This document shows, piece by piece, positions 8,485-16,776 of a stretch of 64,000 nucleotides of DNA (position 1 is its first letter; every line of letters begins with the position of its first letter). Source of the DNA: Flagellimonas nanhaiensis (GTDB taxonomy: Bacteria; Bacteroidota; Bacteroidia; Flavobacteriales; Flavobacteriaceae). The stretch is from contig NZ_QTJX01000003.1 of assembly GCF_003382275.1 (NCBI RefSeq), forward strand, positions 1 to 64,000, written 5' to 3'. The notes under the pieces are model-generated. The model did not search any database, was not told the origin of the DNA, and was given only the letters and a program-made list of their open reading frames with translations. The position numbers were made by a program, and so were the translations under genes.

Positions 8485-10867
8485 TTTATCTAAATACCAC
8501 CCAATACTTGATATTAAGAACCAAACACTTTATGCTAACAATGGAAACATAGTTCTATGTTACAAAGGTCAATTTCCCGAAATCTATTCACTTTCCGAAG
8601 GAGATTTTGAAGATCTTCACAATTCCTGGTTTCAGGCGTTTAAATCTCTTCCAACCGGAACCGTAATCCATAAACAGGACATTTATAGAAAACAAATCTA
8701 TTCAGGGGATCAATTACCAAATAAGAGTTTCCTTGAAAAAGCAACCTATGATTATTTCAAAGGTCGTCAGTTTACAGGGCACTCTTGTTTTCTCTTTTTT
8801 GTTCTCCCCTTCAGCAAGACGTTAAATGCTTCAAAATTTACGAATCCTTTCCGAAAAGTTGAAAAAGGAATTCACAAGAAATTAGATCACTCTGTTGAGG
8901 AATTTATCGCTGCTGTAAATGATGCTGTTTCTTTTATCAATAACAGTCGCAAAGTGTCAATGGCTCCCTTAAGCGAAGATGAAATATTAAATCTCACCAA
9001 TAGCTATTTCAATGGCTTTAATGACGGATTTGATACTGACATTCAACTCAAAAAGAATGTTATTGAAATAGGGGATAATCATTTTGATATTCTGGCTATT
9101 AACAGTGAGCTGTGCTTTGGTGATGTAGTTCAAAGTAGTAAGACCAATGATAAGTTTACTTCAGACGATTTCGTATTCCATCAAGGTTTTATTGACGGAC
9201 TGGGATTAAACTTAGGTGAAAACCATATTGTCAATCAAATCATCTATCTGGACGATAAGCATAAATGGCGCAAACTACTTGATAAAAAAATTGAAGAGCT
9301 AAATAAAAGCTCGAATTTTGGAACCCAAAATAAAGTCGTTCTTAAAAAAATTAAGGACATCGTTTCCAAGATTAATGAAGATGATTCCTCACGTATCATC
9401 AGAGGTCATCTTAATATAATTTTTTGGGACAATGATGTGTCACAATTAGGCCGAATAGCTTCCAAGATAAAAACGGAGTTTAAAGAATTGGACATCGTGC
9501 CCTATTATCCGAGAGGTGAGGAACGCAAAAACTACTTTTTAAATAGCTTTTTCTGTTATACTTCGAATTTTTCTAATGAAGACCTGTATGTGACCGATCT
9601 AAAACATGCACTGTGTCTTTACATCAATAACAGCAACTATAAAACTGATGAAGTCGGGATCATTTTCAATGATCGGCAACATAATATACCAGTTTTAAAA
9701 GATGTCTGGGATGAAAAAAAGAAGCGCATTAAGGCTCGAAACTTTGCAATTTTTGCTCCAACGGGAGAAGGGAAATCGTTTTTAGCAAACAATATACTTC
9801 GCCAGTATTTTGAGCAACAAGTACGATTGGTCATAATTGATTTAGGAGGATCTTACTCAAAATTTGCCAAACTCTACCCTGACGGCCATACCATCCTGCG
9901 TTACGAACAGGGTAAGAATTTAGGGATTAACCCGTTCTTCATTTCTAACGAATCCGACCTATCACCGGAACGATTGGAAGACCTGGCAATATTTCTTTTG
10001 GAATTATTGGCAGATAAGGAGCAATCCAAGTCCAAACAGGTTGCCATGAAAAAAGTACTACGCTTTTACTATAAAGAAGTTAGTGTTCGCCATTCCCTGG
10101 AATCATTATACAAATTCATTGATAACAAAAAGGAATCTCTTATAAATGAACTCAAAATAAGAGAGGAAGATTTTAGCGTCTATAACTTTTTACACATTCT
10201 ATCCGAGTATGTTGGTGACGGACTATATAGTTTTCTATTCAACGTAGGCGAAGATCAAACTTTTAAGATAGAGGACAAACAAATGATTGTCTTTGAACTG
10301 GACGAAGTAAAAGACAACAAGGAAATCCTTTCGGTTATGTTGAAGCTTATAAAGTCCGCAATTCAGCGTACCATTTGGCGAAATCGCTCGGAGCGTGGTA
10401 TTATTCTTTTCGACGAGTTTGCAAAACAACTCAAATTTGAAAACGTCCTGGAGAGTGTAGAGTTCTACTATCAAGCTATACGTAAACAGAATGGAGCTAT
10501 TGGAATCATTTTGCAATCTATTAACCAGCTCCCAAACAATTCGACATCGGCAAGTATTCTAGAAAATACGCAGGTCATATATAGCCTAAGAAATGAGAAA
10601 GGCTATGAAGAATTAAAAAACAGGCTTTGCCTGTCCAGTCACGATTTGAACCAATTAAAGTCTATCCGCAATAATCTCACCGGGGATAGGAAGTACACGG
10701 AAATGTTCATCAAAATTGGGAAGGAAAGTAACATTTTTCGTCTCGAAGTTCCTAAAGAGGTGTACGCGGCTTATCTCACAGATGGTAAGGAAAGTGAACA
10801 ACTTATGAAGCTCTATGAAGAACATAACTCAATGGAAAAAGCCATTCAAATATTTATTAACTCTTAA
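8471..10867 (+). CDS. traG: TraG-family conjugation ATPase (VirB4-like)
   Basis: A 798-residue T4SS motor. The N-terminal domain has the Bacteroidota TraG pattern (VLCYKGQFPEIYSLSEGDFEDLH...GTVIHKQDIY). The ATPase domain carries Walker A APTGEGKS at 429-436, VIIDLGGSYSKF shortly after, Walker B IILFDE with Asp648-Glu649, and a Q-rich IILQSINQLP sensor region. It powers assembly of, and substrate passage through, the mating channel at the inner membrane. Full length for the family, with no damage visible. Confidence 0.9.
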   Translation: MKKINLSKYHPILDIKNQTLYANNGNIVLCYKGQFPEIYSLSEGDFEDLHNSWFQAFKSLPTGTVIHKQDIYRKQIYSGDQLPNKSFLEKATYDYFKGRQFTGHSCFLFFVLPFSKTLNASKFTNPFRKVEKGIHKKLDHSVEEFIAAVNDAVSFINNSRKVSMAPLSEDEILNLTNSYFNGFNDGFDTDIQLKKNVIEIGDNHFDILAINSELCFGDVVQSSKTNDKFTSDDFVFHQGFIDGLGLNLGENHIVNQIIYLDDKHKWRKLLDKKIEELNKSSNFGTQNKVVLKKIKDIVSKINEDDSSRIIRGHLNIIFWDNDVSQLGRIASKIKTEFKELDIVPYYPRGEERKNYFLNSFFCYTSNFSNEDLYVTDLKHALCLYINNSNYKTDEVGIIFNDRQHNIPVLKDVWDEKKKRIKARNFAIFAPTGEGKSFLANNILRQYFEQQVRLVIIDLGGSYSKFAKLYPDGHTILRYEQGKNLGINPFFISNESDLSPERLEDLAIFLLELLADKEQSKSKQVAMKKVLRFYYKEVSVRHSLESLYKFIDNKKESLINELKIREEDFSVYNFLHILSEYVGDGLYSFLFNVGEDQTFKIEDKQMIVFELDEVKDNKEILSVMLKLIKSAIQRTIWRNRSERGIILFDEFAKQLKFENVLESVEFYYQAIRKQNGAIGIILQSINQLPNNSTSASILENTQVIYSLRNEKGYEELKNRLCLSSHDLNQLKSIRNNLTGDRKYTEMFIKIGKESNIFRLEVPKEVYAAYLTDGKESEQLMKLYEEHNSMEKAIQIFINS

Positions 10868-10878
10868 AACGAAAAATC

Positions 10879-11505
10879 ATGAAATCGAAGATTCGCGAAT
10901 ACCAAAACAAATTATTAGAAATGAGTAAAAACACATTAAAAAAATCAATTCTTTCGGTACTATTTATTGTACTGTTTGCAAGTAAAATTTCCGCACAGGG
11001 AATGCCAGTTTACGATAACACGAATTTCATAAGCTTTACAAAGTCCTTATTGGAATCGGCAAAACAGACTTCTCAACTTCTTAAAACGGTACAATTCCTT
11101 AAACAGCAAAAAGAGAACATTGAGAAAGTGAACAACGTGATACGTCAACTTAAAGCCGTTAGGGAACTGGCACGTAACAACCAAAAATTGTTCAACATTG
11201 TTCAGGACGACCTTCGTGAAATTCTAAATTCTCCTTACATCAAATCCCACGAAGTCAATAGAATTTCTGACTCCTTTAACGCGATTATAGAAAACTCTTT
11301 GGACGGCATGAATTATATCGACCAGATCTTATCTAGTAATAGCCTGAAAATGACCGATGCCGAGCGCGCAGAAGTACTTAAAGAAATGGAGCTGAAATCT
11401 ACTGAAATGGTGGCAGAAATTGAAGCAAAGACAAGACGTTATCGCGAGATTATTGCATTTCGTGAAATGCAGGATAAGATCAACAACCGAGAAGCAAAAT
11501 ACTGA
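10879..11505 (+). CDS. VirB5/TraI-like periplasmic transfer protein
   Basis: A 208-residue protein with a signal peptide (KKSILSVLFIVLFASKISAQ), then an almost entirely helical mature part rich in K/E/Q with coiled-coil character (VQFLKQQKENIEKVNNVIRQLKAVRELARNN). VirB5-like proteins have this architecture and sit between the VirB4 and VirB6 genes, as here (TraI in the CTnDOT order). ATG at 10921 is an equally good start and would place the signal peptide nearer the N-terminus. The stop overlaps the next ATG. Confidence 0.7.
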   Translation: MKSKIREYQNKLLEMSKNTLKKSILSVLFIVLFASKISAQGMPVYDNTNFISFTKSLLESAKQTSQLLKTVQFLKQQKENIEKVNNVIRQLKAVRELARNNQKLFNIVQDDLREILNSPYIKSHEVNRISDSFNAIIENSLDGMNYIDQILSSNSLKMTDAERAEVLKEMELKSTEMVAEIEAKTRRYREIIAFREMQDKINNREAKY

Positions 11506-12344
11506 TGGCAGGGTTTTTCTTGGGTATAGGTTTAGAGTATGTGGATGCTGTTTTTCAGGTCATTAAAGACAGTGAGTTTTCACAGTACACCATTGCTGGA
11601 ATGAAAACCCTGGCTATCCTATTCTTTTTAATCAATATCCTTAAAAAATATAATGAAGGTATTGCTAATGATGATGGATATACCTGGGGGCTGACACCTG
11701 CAGAACTCGCCAAGAATTTTGCAGTTGTTATTCTCGTAATCTTCTCAACGCAGGTATTGAATGTGTTCGATGGCATACTTGTGGCTATTGAATCCCAATA
11801 CCGAGACACGGCTCCGGCACTCCTCCCGTTACAAATGCAAGATGTGGATTTGGAACAGGATGTGGGTGTCTTGGAAGCCGCCAAAAAAGCAATGGCGATG
11901 CTTTATGAGTCGTTGGTTACTCCCCTTTATGGATTGAAGATATTGGCTTTTATTATGGGGGTTTTCCTTTGGCTGTTAGACCTGTTTATCTATCCGCTAT
12001 TTCTTGCTGAACGTTATTTTCTTTTGGGAATAATGCAAGCCTTTTTTCCTTTGGTAATTAGTCTTGCCGTATTCGAGAAGTTTAGAACCTTGGCGTATAA
12101 TTTCTTTAAACTCTATGCCGGAGTTTATATGCTGGTTCCTGCATTTTTTCTGGTCAACGTTTTTGTAAATAACCTATATACAGAAGTCAATACCAATTTC
12201 TGGAGTAATCTTTTCGGAACAGATTGGGGTAGCTCCTTTTTCGCTCCTTTAATTCAATTGGCTTCAGTAGGATTTATAGTCTTGTTGAAGTTCAAACTTT
12301 ATCGTAGGGCAACCTCTTTTGTATTCAGACTGTTTACCTCCTGA
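11505..12344 (+). CDS. traJ: TraJ/VirB6-like polytopic transfer protein
   Basis: A 279-residue inner-membrane protein with about six hydrophobic segments, including TLAILFFLINILKKY, AVVILVIFSTQVLNVFDGIL, ILAFIMGVFLWLLDLFIYPL and VYMLVPAFFLVNVFV. Polytopic topology after the VirB5-like gene and the family-like C-terminus (VGFIVLLKFKLYRRATSFVFRLF) match Bacteroidota TraJ. Directly coupled to the previous gene (stop/start overlap). Confidence 0.8.
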   Translation: MAGFFLGIGLEYVDAVFQVIKDSEFSQYTIAGMKTLAILFFLINILKKYNEGIANDDGYTWGLTPAELAKNFAVVILVIFSTQVLNVFDGILVAIESQYRDTAPALLPLQMQDVDLEQDVGVLEAAKKAMAMLYESLVTPLYGLKILAFIMGVFLWLLDLFIYPLFLAERYFLLGIMQAFFPLVISLAVFEKFRTLAYNFFKLYAGVYMLVPAFFLVNVFVNNLYTEVNTNFWSNLFGTDWGSSFFAPLIQLASVGFIVLLKFKLYRRATSFVFRLFTS

Positions 12345-12392
12345 TACCTGAAGGGGATTTCAATTAATAATCAATTATCTAAATATTAAATC

Positions 12393-12761
12393 ATGAATAA
12401 ACTTAGAAACAAAGTCATACTAATTGGGAATGTCGGGGAAAAACCGGAGATAACTGAATTGGGAAATGACAATAAAGTGGCTCGTTTGTCATTTGCTACC
12501 AATGAACATTATAAAAATGCCAAAGGTGAAAAGATCACACGTACTGAGTGGCATACTCTTATTGCATGGGGTAAAGTAGCCGGAATCGTAGAAAAATTAG
12601 TAACCAAAGGCCAGGAGCTGGCCATCGAAGGGAAACTAACCTATCGAACTTACCAGGATAAAGAAAATGTAAAACGTCAGGTAACAGAGATCGTGTTATC
12701 TGAAATGTTACTCTTGGGAAAGGCTAAAAAAAATCAAGATGATGACGAAAACGCCTTATAA
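12393..12761 (+). CDS. ssb: Single-stranded DNA-binding protein (SSB)
   Basis: A 122-residue OB-fold SSB: NKVILIGNVGEKPEI start, ARLSFATNEHY, TEWHTLIAWGKVAGIVEKLVTKGQELAIEGKLTYRTYQD and an acidic tip (DDDENAL). It is shorter than chromosomal SSBs and lacks a long glycine-rich linker. It sits inside the transfer operon between TraJ- and TraK-like genes and overlaps the latter by 23 bases, so it is probably co-expressed to coat transferred single-stranded DNA. Confidence 0.9.
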   Translation: MNKLRNKVILIGNVGEKPEITELGNDNKVARLSFATNEHYKNAKGEKITRTEWHTLIAWGKVAGIVEKLVTKGQELAIEGKLTYRTYQDKENVKRQVTEIVLSEMLLLGKAKKNQDDDENAL

Positions 12762-13374
12762 AAATATTTACGACGTGCTAAAGTTCAATCGTTTTATTGT
12801 TCTGACTGTAGTAATTGCCTCTGGAATTTCTATTATTACTTCAAGTCTAATATCGAACAAAACAGTTAAGGACTTTATGCAGGGTAACTTTGCCATCGGT
12901 ATTGATGGTGAGGTTATACCATTAAGATGGCATACTGAGCAGGAAGATCTTGAAGTTGAAGTTTTGGACCACCTATTATTGTTCCATAACTATTTCTATG
13001 GTATCGATGCCATTAATTATGAAAGTAACATTGAAAAAGCCCTTTGGCTAGGGGATAGTTCTGTAGATAATGTGTACCGGCAGAAAAAAGCTGATGGTGT
13101 TTATAACAGAATTGTTCAATATTCCCTTGTACAAAAAATTATCAGTGTTAAATCAGAAATCGATCTGAAAGCTGAACCTTATCCCTTTAGAACGGTCACA
13201 GTATTTGAAGTTAATAGGGGAACTACGGTTGACACTTATGAGCTTACAACTTCAGGTGCGCTCATTCATTTGGAAAAGAGAAATTTTCCAAAAAACACAC
13301 ATGGATTATCAATCACAAACTTTTTTGAGAATAAACTAAGAAAAATAGAAAGCTATGAAAGTAGAAAAGAATAA
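12739..13374 (+). CDS. traK: TraK/VirB8-like transfer protein
   Basis: A 211-residue bitopic protein: short cytoplasmic N-terminus (TKTPYKNIYDVLKFNRF), one transmembrane helix (IVLTVVIASGISIITSSLI), then a periplasmic NTF2-like domain with alternating strands. Size, topology and placement before the VirB10-like gene fit Bacteroidota TraK, a VirB8-type scaffold of the inner-membrane complex. ATG at 12742 is an alternative start. The 3' end overlaps the next gene by 20 bases. Confidence 0.8.
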   Translation: MMTKTPYKNIYDVLKFNRFIVLTVVIASGISIITSSLISNKTVKDFMQGNFAIGIDGEVIPLRWHTEQEDLEVEVLDHLLLFHNYFYGIDAINYESNIEKALWLGDSSVDNVYRQKKADGVYNRIVQYSLVQKIISVKSEIDLKAEPYPFRTVTVFEVNRGTTVDTYELTTSGALIHLEKRNFPKNTHGLSITNFFENKLRKIESYESRKE

Positions 13375-14290
13375 AATAGTATTTGCCCTGGTATTGATTT
13401 GCGTAGTGCTATTTATAGGAACTTATGCATTTATGGTGTTAGGGGAAGATGAAGAGCCAACAATTGAAAACAATCAAATCCCTGTTCCCGAATTAGGGGA
13501 AGAACAAAAGGAATATAAATCTAGGTTGGATGCGTTGGATGACCTGAAGGAAATTAGGGAAACAAATGCTCCTAGTATTTATGATGAACGTCTTTTAGAT
13601 TCCACAGGGGTTTATGATCCGGATTTATTGGAGAAACAAAAGATGAAGATTATAGACAGTATTTATAATGAAGGTCGTATCAACTATTCTGATGCATCAT
13701 ACAGAAAACCTAAAATACCGGAGCCACCTAAACCTAAACAGAAGGACACCATTAAGACAATTGTAAAGGATGAAACAAGTATATTGGTTAAGGAACTTGC
13801 TTTAGAACATCAACTATTCTTTGCATCGAATCCACAAAAAAATGGGGATATAAAACCTCAAAGTACTGATGAATTCATTTACGCACATGTTGATGGTACC
13901 CAAACGGTAAGAAAGGATTACAGACTTCAAATGCGCCTAACAAAAGAAGCTCTTATTAATAGTGTTGTCTATCCAAGAAACACCCAGCTTTATGGCTTTA
14001 TCAGTTTCAAACCCAATCGTACGATTATAACGATTGAGAACATTAACCATAAGCCAATTAACTTAAAATCGTTTGATCTTCAGGATGGCAGTGAGGGGAT
14101 TAATATCGTGAACAGTTTCAGGGCTGAGGCAACCCAGGAAATAGTTGGTGATGTGGTTGATGACATCAATATTGTTGGGGTGCCACAAGTTAGTGGTATT
14201 AAGAGGATATTTCAGAGAAATAATCGACGGGTCAAAGCCACTATTTATAATAACTACAAACTCATTTTAAAAGCCGATAATCGGCAGTAA
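13355..14290 (+). CDS. traM: TraM/VirB10-like transfer protein
   Basis: A 311-residue protein with one N-terminal transmembrane helix (IVFALVLICVVLFIGTYAFMV), an acidic then proline-rich linker (KIPEPPKPKQKD) and a C-terminal strand-rich domain. This matches TraM of Bacteroidota T4SS, functionally VirB10-like and spanning the periplasm between inner and outer complexes. The small TraL gene found between TraK and TraM in CTnDOT-like operons is absent, because the two genes overlap here. Confidence 0.8.
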   Translation: MKVEKNKIVFALVLICVVLFIGTYAFMVLGEDEEPTIENNQIPVPELGEEQKEYKSRLDALDDLKEIRETNAPSIYDERLLDSTGVYDPDLLEKQKMKIIDSIYNEGRINYSDASYRKPKIPEPPKPKQKDTIKTIVKDETSILVKELALEHQLFFASNPQKNGDIKPQSTDEFIYAHVDGTQTVRKDYRLQMRLTKEALINSVVYPRNTQLYGFISFKPNRTIITIENINHKPINLKSFDLQDGSEGINIVNSFRAEATQEIVGDVVDDINIVGVPQVSGIKRIFQRNNRRVKATIYNNYKLILKADNRQ

Positions 14291-14311
14291 TAATCTAAAA
14301 AACATTTTGAT

Positions 14312-15112
14312 ATGAAAACATACATTCTAATTTTATTATTGGTCTGTACAAACAGTTTGTTTGCACAGCAGTTGGACAATGTAATTTATGCCAACGATCA
14401 AAAAAATGTTGCACTCTTTTTTCCTAGCCCTATTCGTCAGGGTATCCCCGGTAAAAGTAATTTTGTGTTTACATACAACCGTGAAAAACAACAGTACTTT
14501 GGATTGTTACAGGCAAAGCCAGGAACCGAAAGTAACCTTTTGGTGGTAACAAGCGACGGCCAGGTGTATTCTTATATTCTCAAATATGCCGAAAAGCTTC
14601 CGAGGATAAACTATTTCATTTCAAAAAATGAAAGTATCGGAAATGAAAAGCCAGTAATTATTCCGCTTAAAAAAGAAATCGTATCAATTAATCCTTATGC
14701 GAATAGGAGAACCTATTTTGAGAAGTTTAGTGCCTATCAGTTGAAAACTAAATATGTACCTATCTCTACAAAACGTAAGAAAGGAGTAAAATTACAATTG
14801 CAGAAAATGTCCTATAATGAGGATGAAGTGTATTTGGTACTGGAGATTAAAAACCGATCTGGAATTGATTTTGAAATTGATTTTTTAAATGTGTATCGAA
14901 CTAATGGAAATAAGAAAAAGAAAGCTTCTTATCAACGTTTGGAACAAAGAGTACTTCATAGCCATAATATGCCGGAGATTATCAAAATTGGACAGTCTCA
15001 TAGATTGGTATTGGTAGTCTCTAAAATTGTGTTGGGCGATAACGAAAAACTGGAAATAGAATTGAGAGAACGCAAGGGACATCGAAAAGTCAACTTGATA
15101 TCTGCACTATAA
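14312..15112 (+). CDS. traN: TraN/VirB9-like outer transfer protein
   Basis: A 266-residue protein with a signal peptide (MKTYILILLLVCTNSLFAQ) and two strand-rich parts: residues about 20-110 with VALFFPSPIRQG, and a C-terminal Ig-like part (VYLVLEIKNRSGIDFEIDFLNVY...). These are hallmarks of Bacteroidota TraN, the VirB9-type partner of TraM. It is the last transfer gene in the window; TraO, TraP and TraQ equivalents do not follow. Base composition changes right after it. Confidence 0.8.
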   Translation: MKTYILILLLVCTNSLFAQQLDNVIYANDQKNVALFFPSPIRQGIPGKSNFVFTYNREKQQYFGLLQAKPGTESNLLVVTSDGQVYSYILKYAEKLPRINYFISKNESIGNEKPVIIPLKKEIVSINPYANRRTYFEKFSAYQLKTKYVPISTKRKKGVKLQLQKMSYNEDEVYLVLEIKNRSGIDFEIDFLNVYRTNGNKKKKASYQRLEQRVLHSHNMPEIIKIGQSHRLVLVVSKIVLGDNEKLEIELRERKGHRKVNLISAL

Positions 15113-15212
15113 CCACTGTATTTATTGGTTGAAACTTCGTGTAATTCTAAGAAACGTCCGGAAAAGGAGAAGGGTTAGAATAACCTGCCTTCAAATCGTC
15201 AAAAAAAAAAGA

Positions 15213-15250
15213 GGGTGACCCCAATACCAAATAGGGGTCGAAAGGGAAAA
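15213..15250 (+). promoter_or_regulatory. GTGACC-N16-GTC element, site 1
   Basis: GTGACC at 15215-15220, 16-base spacer, GTC at 15237-15239, followed by GAAAGGGAAAAAG. The start codon of the small acidic protein gene is 19 bases after GTC. The arms TGACCCC/GGGGTC also form an inverted repeat. First of ten similar sites in the window. Confidence 0.65.
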
Positions 15251-15258
15251 AGAGAATC

Positions 15259-15531
15259 ATGAAAAAAATAGATGTGGATTACGAATACCTGACCGCTGAC
15301 CTTTTGAAACGGATCGCCCAGGTAAATCCCGAGGGATTCAAAGAGCATGACGTGATCGTTTTGTCGGAGGTGGATTCTGAGCTGGAAGACCGGATTAAGG
15401 TGGTGCTGGACAATAAGGTTTTTCTGATCAAAAAATCCCTGGTAGAAACCTTGCCCGATACCTTTGATGATGAGTACTTCAAGTCCCTGAAAGAGAATCA
15501 GGAAGAAGCCTGTGACGATGAGTTCTGTTGA
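15259..15531 (+). CDS. Small acidic protein, paralogue of the gene at 28347-28661
   Basis: A 90-residue cytosolic protein, function unknown. The core KKIDVDYEYLTADLLKRI...NPEGFKEHDVIVL...ELEDRIKVV...FLIKKSLVETL aligns with the product of 28347-28661 (IVDFKKLTPEILALVV...FPDGYDDDDIITF...ELVEAIEVL...YLVKVSGKLE), so both belong to one small family. The C-terminus is acidic and has two cysteines (CDDEFC). It has its own GTGACC/GTC element 19 bases before the ATG and another such element follows its stop, so it is likely a stress-regulon member. Confidence 0.7.
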   Translation: MKKIDVDYEYLTADLLKRIAQVNPEGFKEHDVIVLSEVDSELEDRIKVVLDNKVFLIKKSLVETLPDTFDDEYFKSLKENQEEACDDEFC

Positions 15532-15551
15532 TAAAAAAACTTTGATAAAAC

Positions 15552-15587
15552 AGGTGACCCTTTTTTGAGAATGGGTCAAAAAGGATA
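15552..15587 (+). promoter_or_regulatory. GTGACC-N15-GTC element, site 2 (upstream of hsp20)
   Basis: GTGACC at 15554-15559, 15-base spacer, GTC at 15575-15577, followed by AAAAAGGATAG. It lies 155 bases before the Hsp20 start, a longer leader than most sites. No credible ORF lies between (only a 12-codon frame from 15590). Confidence 0.6.
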
Positions 15588-15732
15588 GAATGGGTGGATT
15601 GGTTGATTACATTCAAAAACGTAACTGAAGGTGCAGTGTAAAGATCAATGAGGTTTCTACTAAAGTTGGTTGTCAATGATCCACCCTTCAAAAAAAAGAT
15701 AAAATAGTTTAACCATTAAACAAATTAAAGCA

Positions 15733-16170
15733 ATGTCACTTATTAAATGGAACAAACAAGATGACCTATTCCCTTCCTTACCATCATTTTTTGATGATTT
15801 CTGGGGACGTGATTTCGTGAGCGGTGTACAAACAGGGACAACCATACCCGCAGTAAACATCACAGAAAGCGAAGATGCTTTCGATATAGAGGTAGCAGCG
15901 CCAGGGCTGAAAAAAGAAGATTTTAAGGTCAACCTGGAAAACGGAATGATGACCATTTCGTCGGAAAAAAGCGAGGAAAAGGAAAGCGAGGAAAAGAAAG
16001 TTACACGAAAGGAGTTTAGCTTTAGTAGCTTCCAAAGATCCTTTACATTACCAGAAAGTGTACAGGTGGAAAAGATAAATGCCTCATACAATGAAGGTGT
16101 ACTGAAGATTAGATTGCCCAAAAAGGAGGAGGCAAAAAAGCAACCTCCAAAGCAGATTGAAATCAAATAG
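15733..16170 (+). CDS. Hsp20/alpha-crystallin small heat-shock protein
   Basis: A 145-residue ATP-independent holdase chaperone. N-terminal region with SFFDDFWGRDF; alpha-crystallin domain from about residue 40 (IPAVNITESEDAFDIEVAAPGLKKEDFKV...MMTISSEK) to the conserved GVLKIRLPK (A-x-x-x-GVL signature), with an oligomerising tail. Usual length for bacterial Hsp20. A terminator follows it; Dps and CorA lie downstream on the same strand. Confidence 0.93.
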   Translation: MSLIKWNKQDDLFPSLPSFFDDFWGRDFVSGVQTGTTIPAVNITESEDAFDIEVAAPGLKKEDFKVNLENGMMTISSEKSEEKESEEKKVTRKEFSFSSFQRSFTLPESVQVEKINASYNEGVLKIRLPKKEEAKKQPPKQIEIK

Positions 16171-16223
16171 TGAAGGACTAGTTAATAGCTCACTAATGGT
16201 TGATGGATAGATTGATTGATGTT

Positions 16224-16250
16224 GGCCGGGATGTAGATTCCGGCCTTTAT
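16224..16250 (+). terminator. Intrinsic terminator after hsp20
   Basis: GGCCGGGAT (16224-16232), loop GTAG, ATTCCGGCC (16237-16245): a nine-pair stem with one G-U pair, followed by TTTATATTATT. It lies between hsp20 and dps and leaves only about 30 bases before the dps start, so dps may depend partly on read-through. Confidence 0.7.
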
Positions 16251-16278
16251 ATTATTAATAAAGACAAAACTCAGACAA

Positions 16279-16752
16279 ATGATACGCTATAAAAGCTCCA
16301 TTAAAGTTGGAAACAAAGAAGAGTTGATCAGTATTCTGAATCAGCAATTGGCCGATACCTTCGATCTGTACAGCCAACTCAAACAGGCCCATTGGAATGT
16401 CAAAGGGATGGAATTCCATTCGTTACATCTGTTGTTCGACCAGTTGGCAGAGCAGACCCTATCCTTTGTGGATATGATTGCTGAGCGTACCACAGCATTG
16501 GGCGGGGTTGCGCGTGGGACCATCCGGATGGCCTCGAAACTTACCCGGTTGGAACAAAGCCCGGATTCCTTCGACAACAGTGAATATACCATTACAAAAA
16601 TGGTCGAACGCTATGCTCAGGTATGTACATCCACCAGGGGATGTATTGATAGTTGTGAATCCCATGGGGACAAGGCCACGGCCGATCTGTTTACGGAAAT
16701 ATCCAGAGGTCTCGATAAGTCGCTCTGGATGCTAGAGGCACATTTGCTCTAA
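16279..16752 (+). CDS. dps: Dps-like ferritin-fold DNA-binding/iron-storage protein
   Basis: A 157-residue four-helix protein of the Dps family that binds and oxidises Fe(II) with peroxide and protects DNA. Ferroxidase-site residues are visible in LKQAHWNVKG (His), HSLHLLFDQLAEQ (His, Asp) and FVDMIAERTTALGG (Asp, Glu). Helix 4 region EISRGLDKSLWMLEAHL. It follows hsp20 and precedes corA by 24 bases. No separate clear promoter. Confidence 0.92.
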   Translation: MIRYKSSIKVGNKEELISILNQQLADTFDLYSQLKQAHWNVKGMEFHSLHLLFDQLAEQTLSFVDMIAERTTALGGVARGTIRMASKLTRLEQSPDSFDNSEYTITKMVERYAQVCTSTRGCIDSCESHGDKATADLFTEISRGLDKSLWMLEAHLL

Positions 16753-16776
16753 TTTGTTTATATTTCGAATACCGTA

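Noticed and set aside
15590..15628. 12-codon frame just after element site 2
   Set aside because: Position is attractive (12 bases after GTC) but it is too short and has no conserved features; treated as leader of hsp20.
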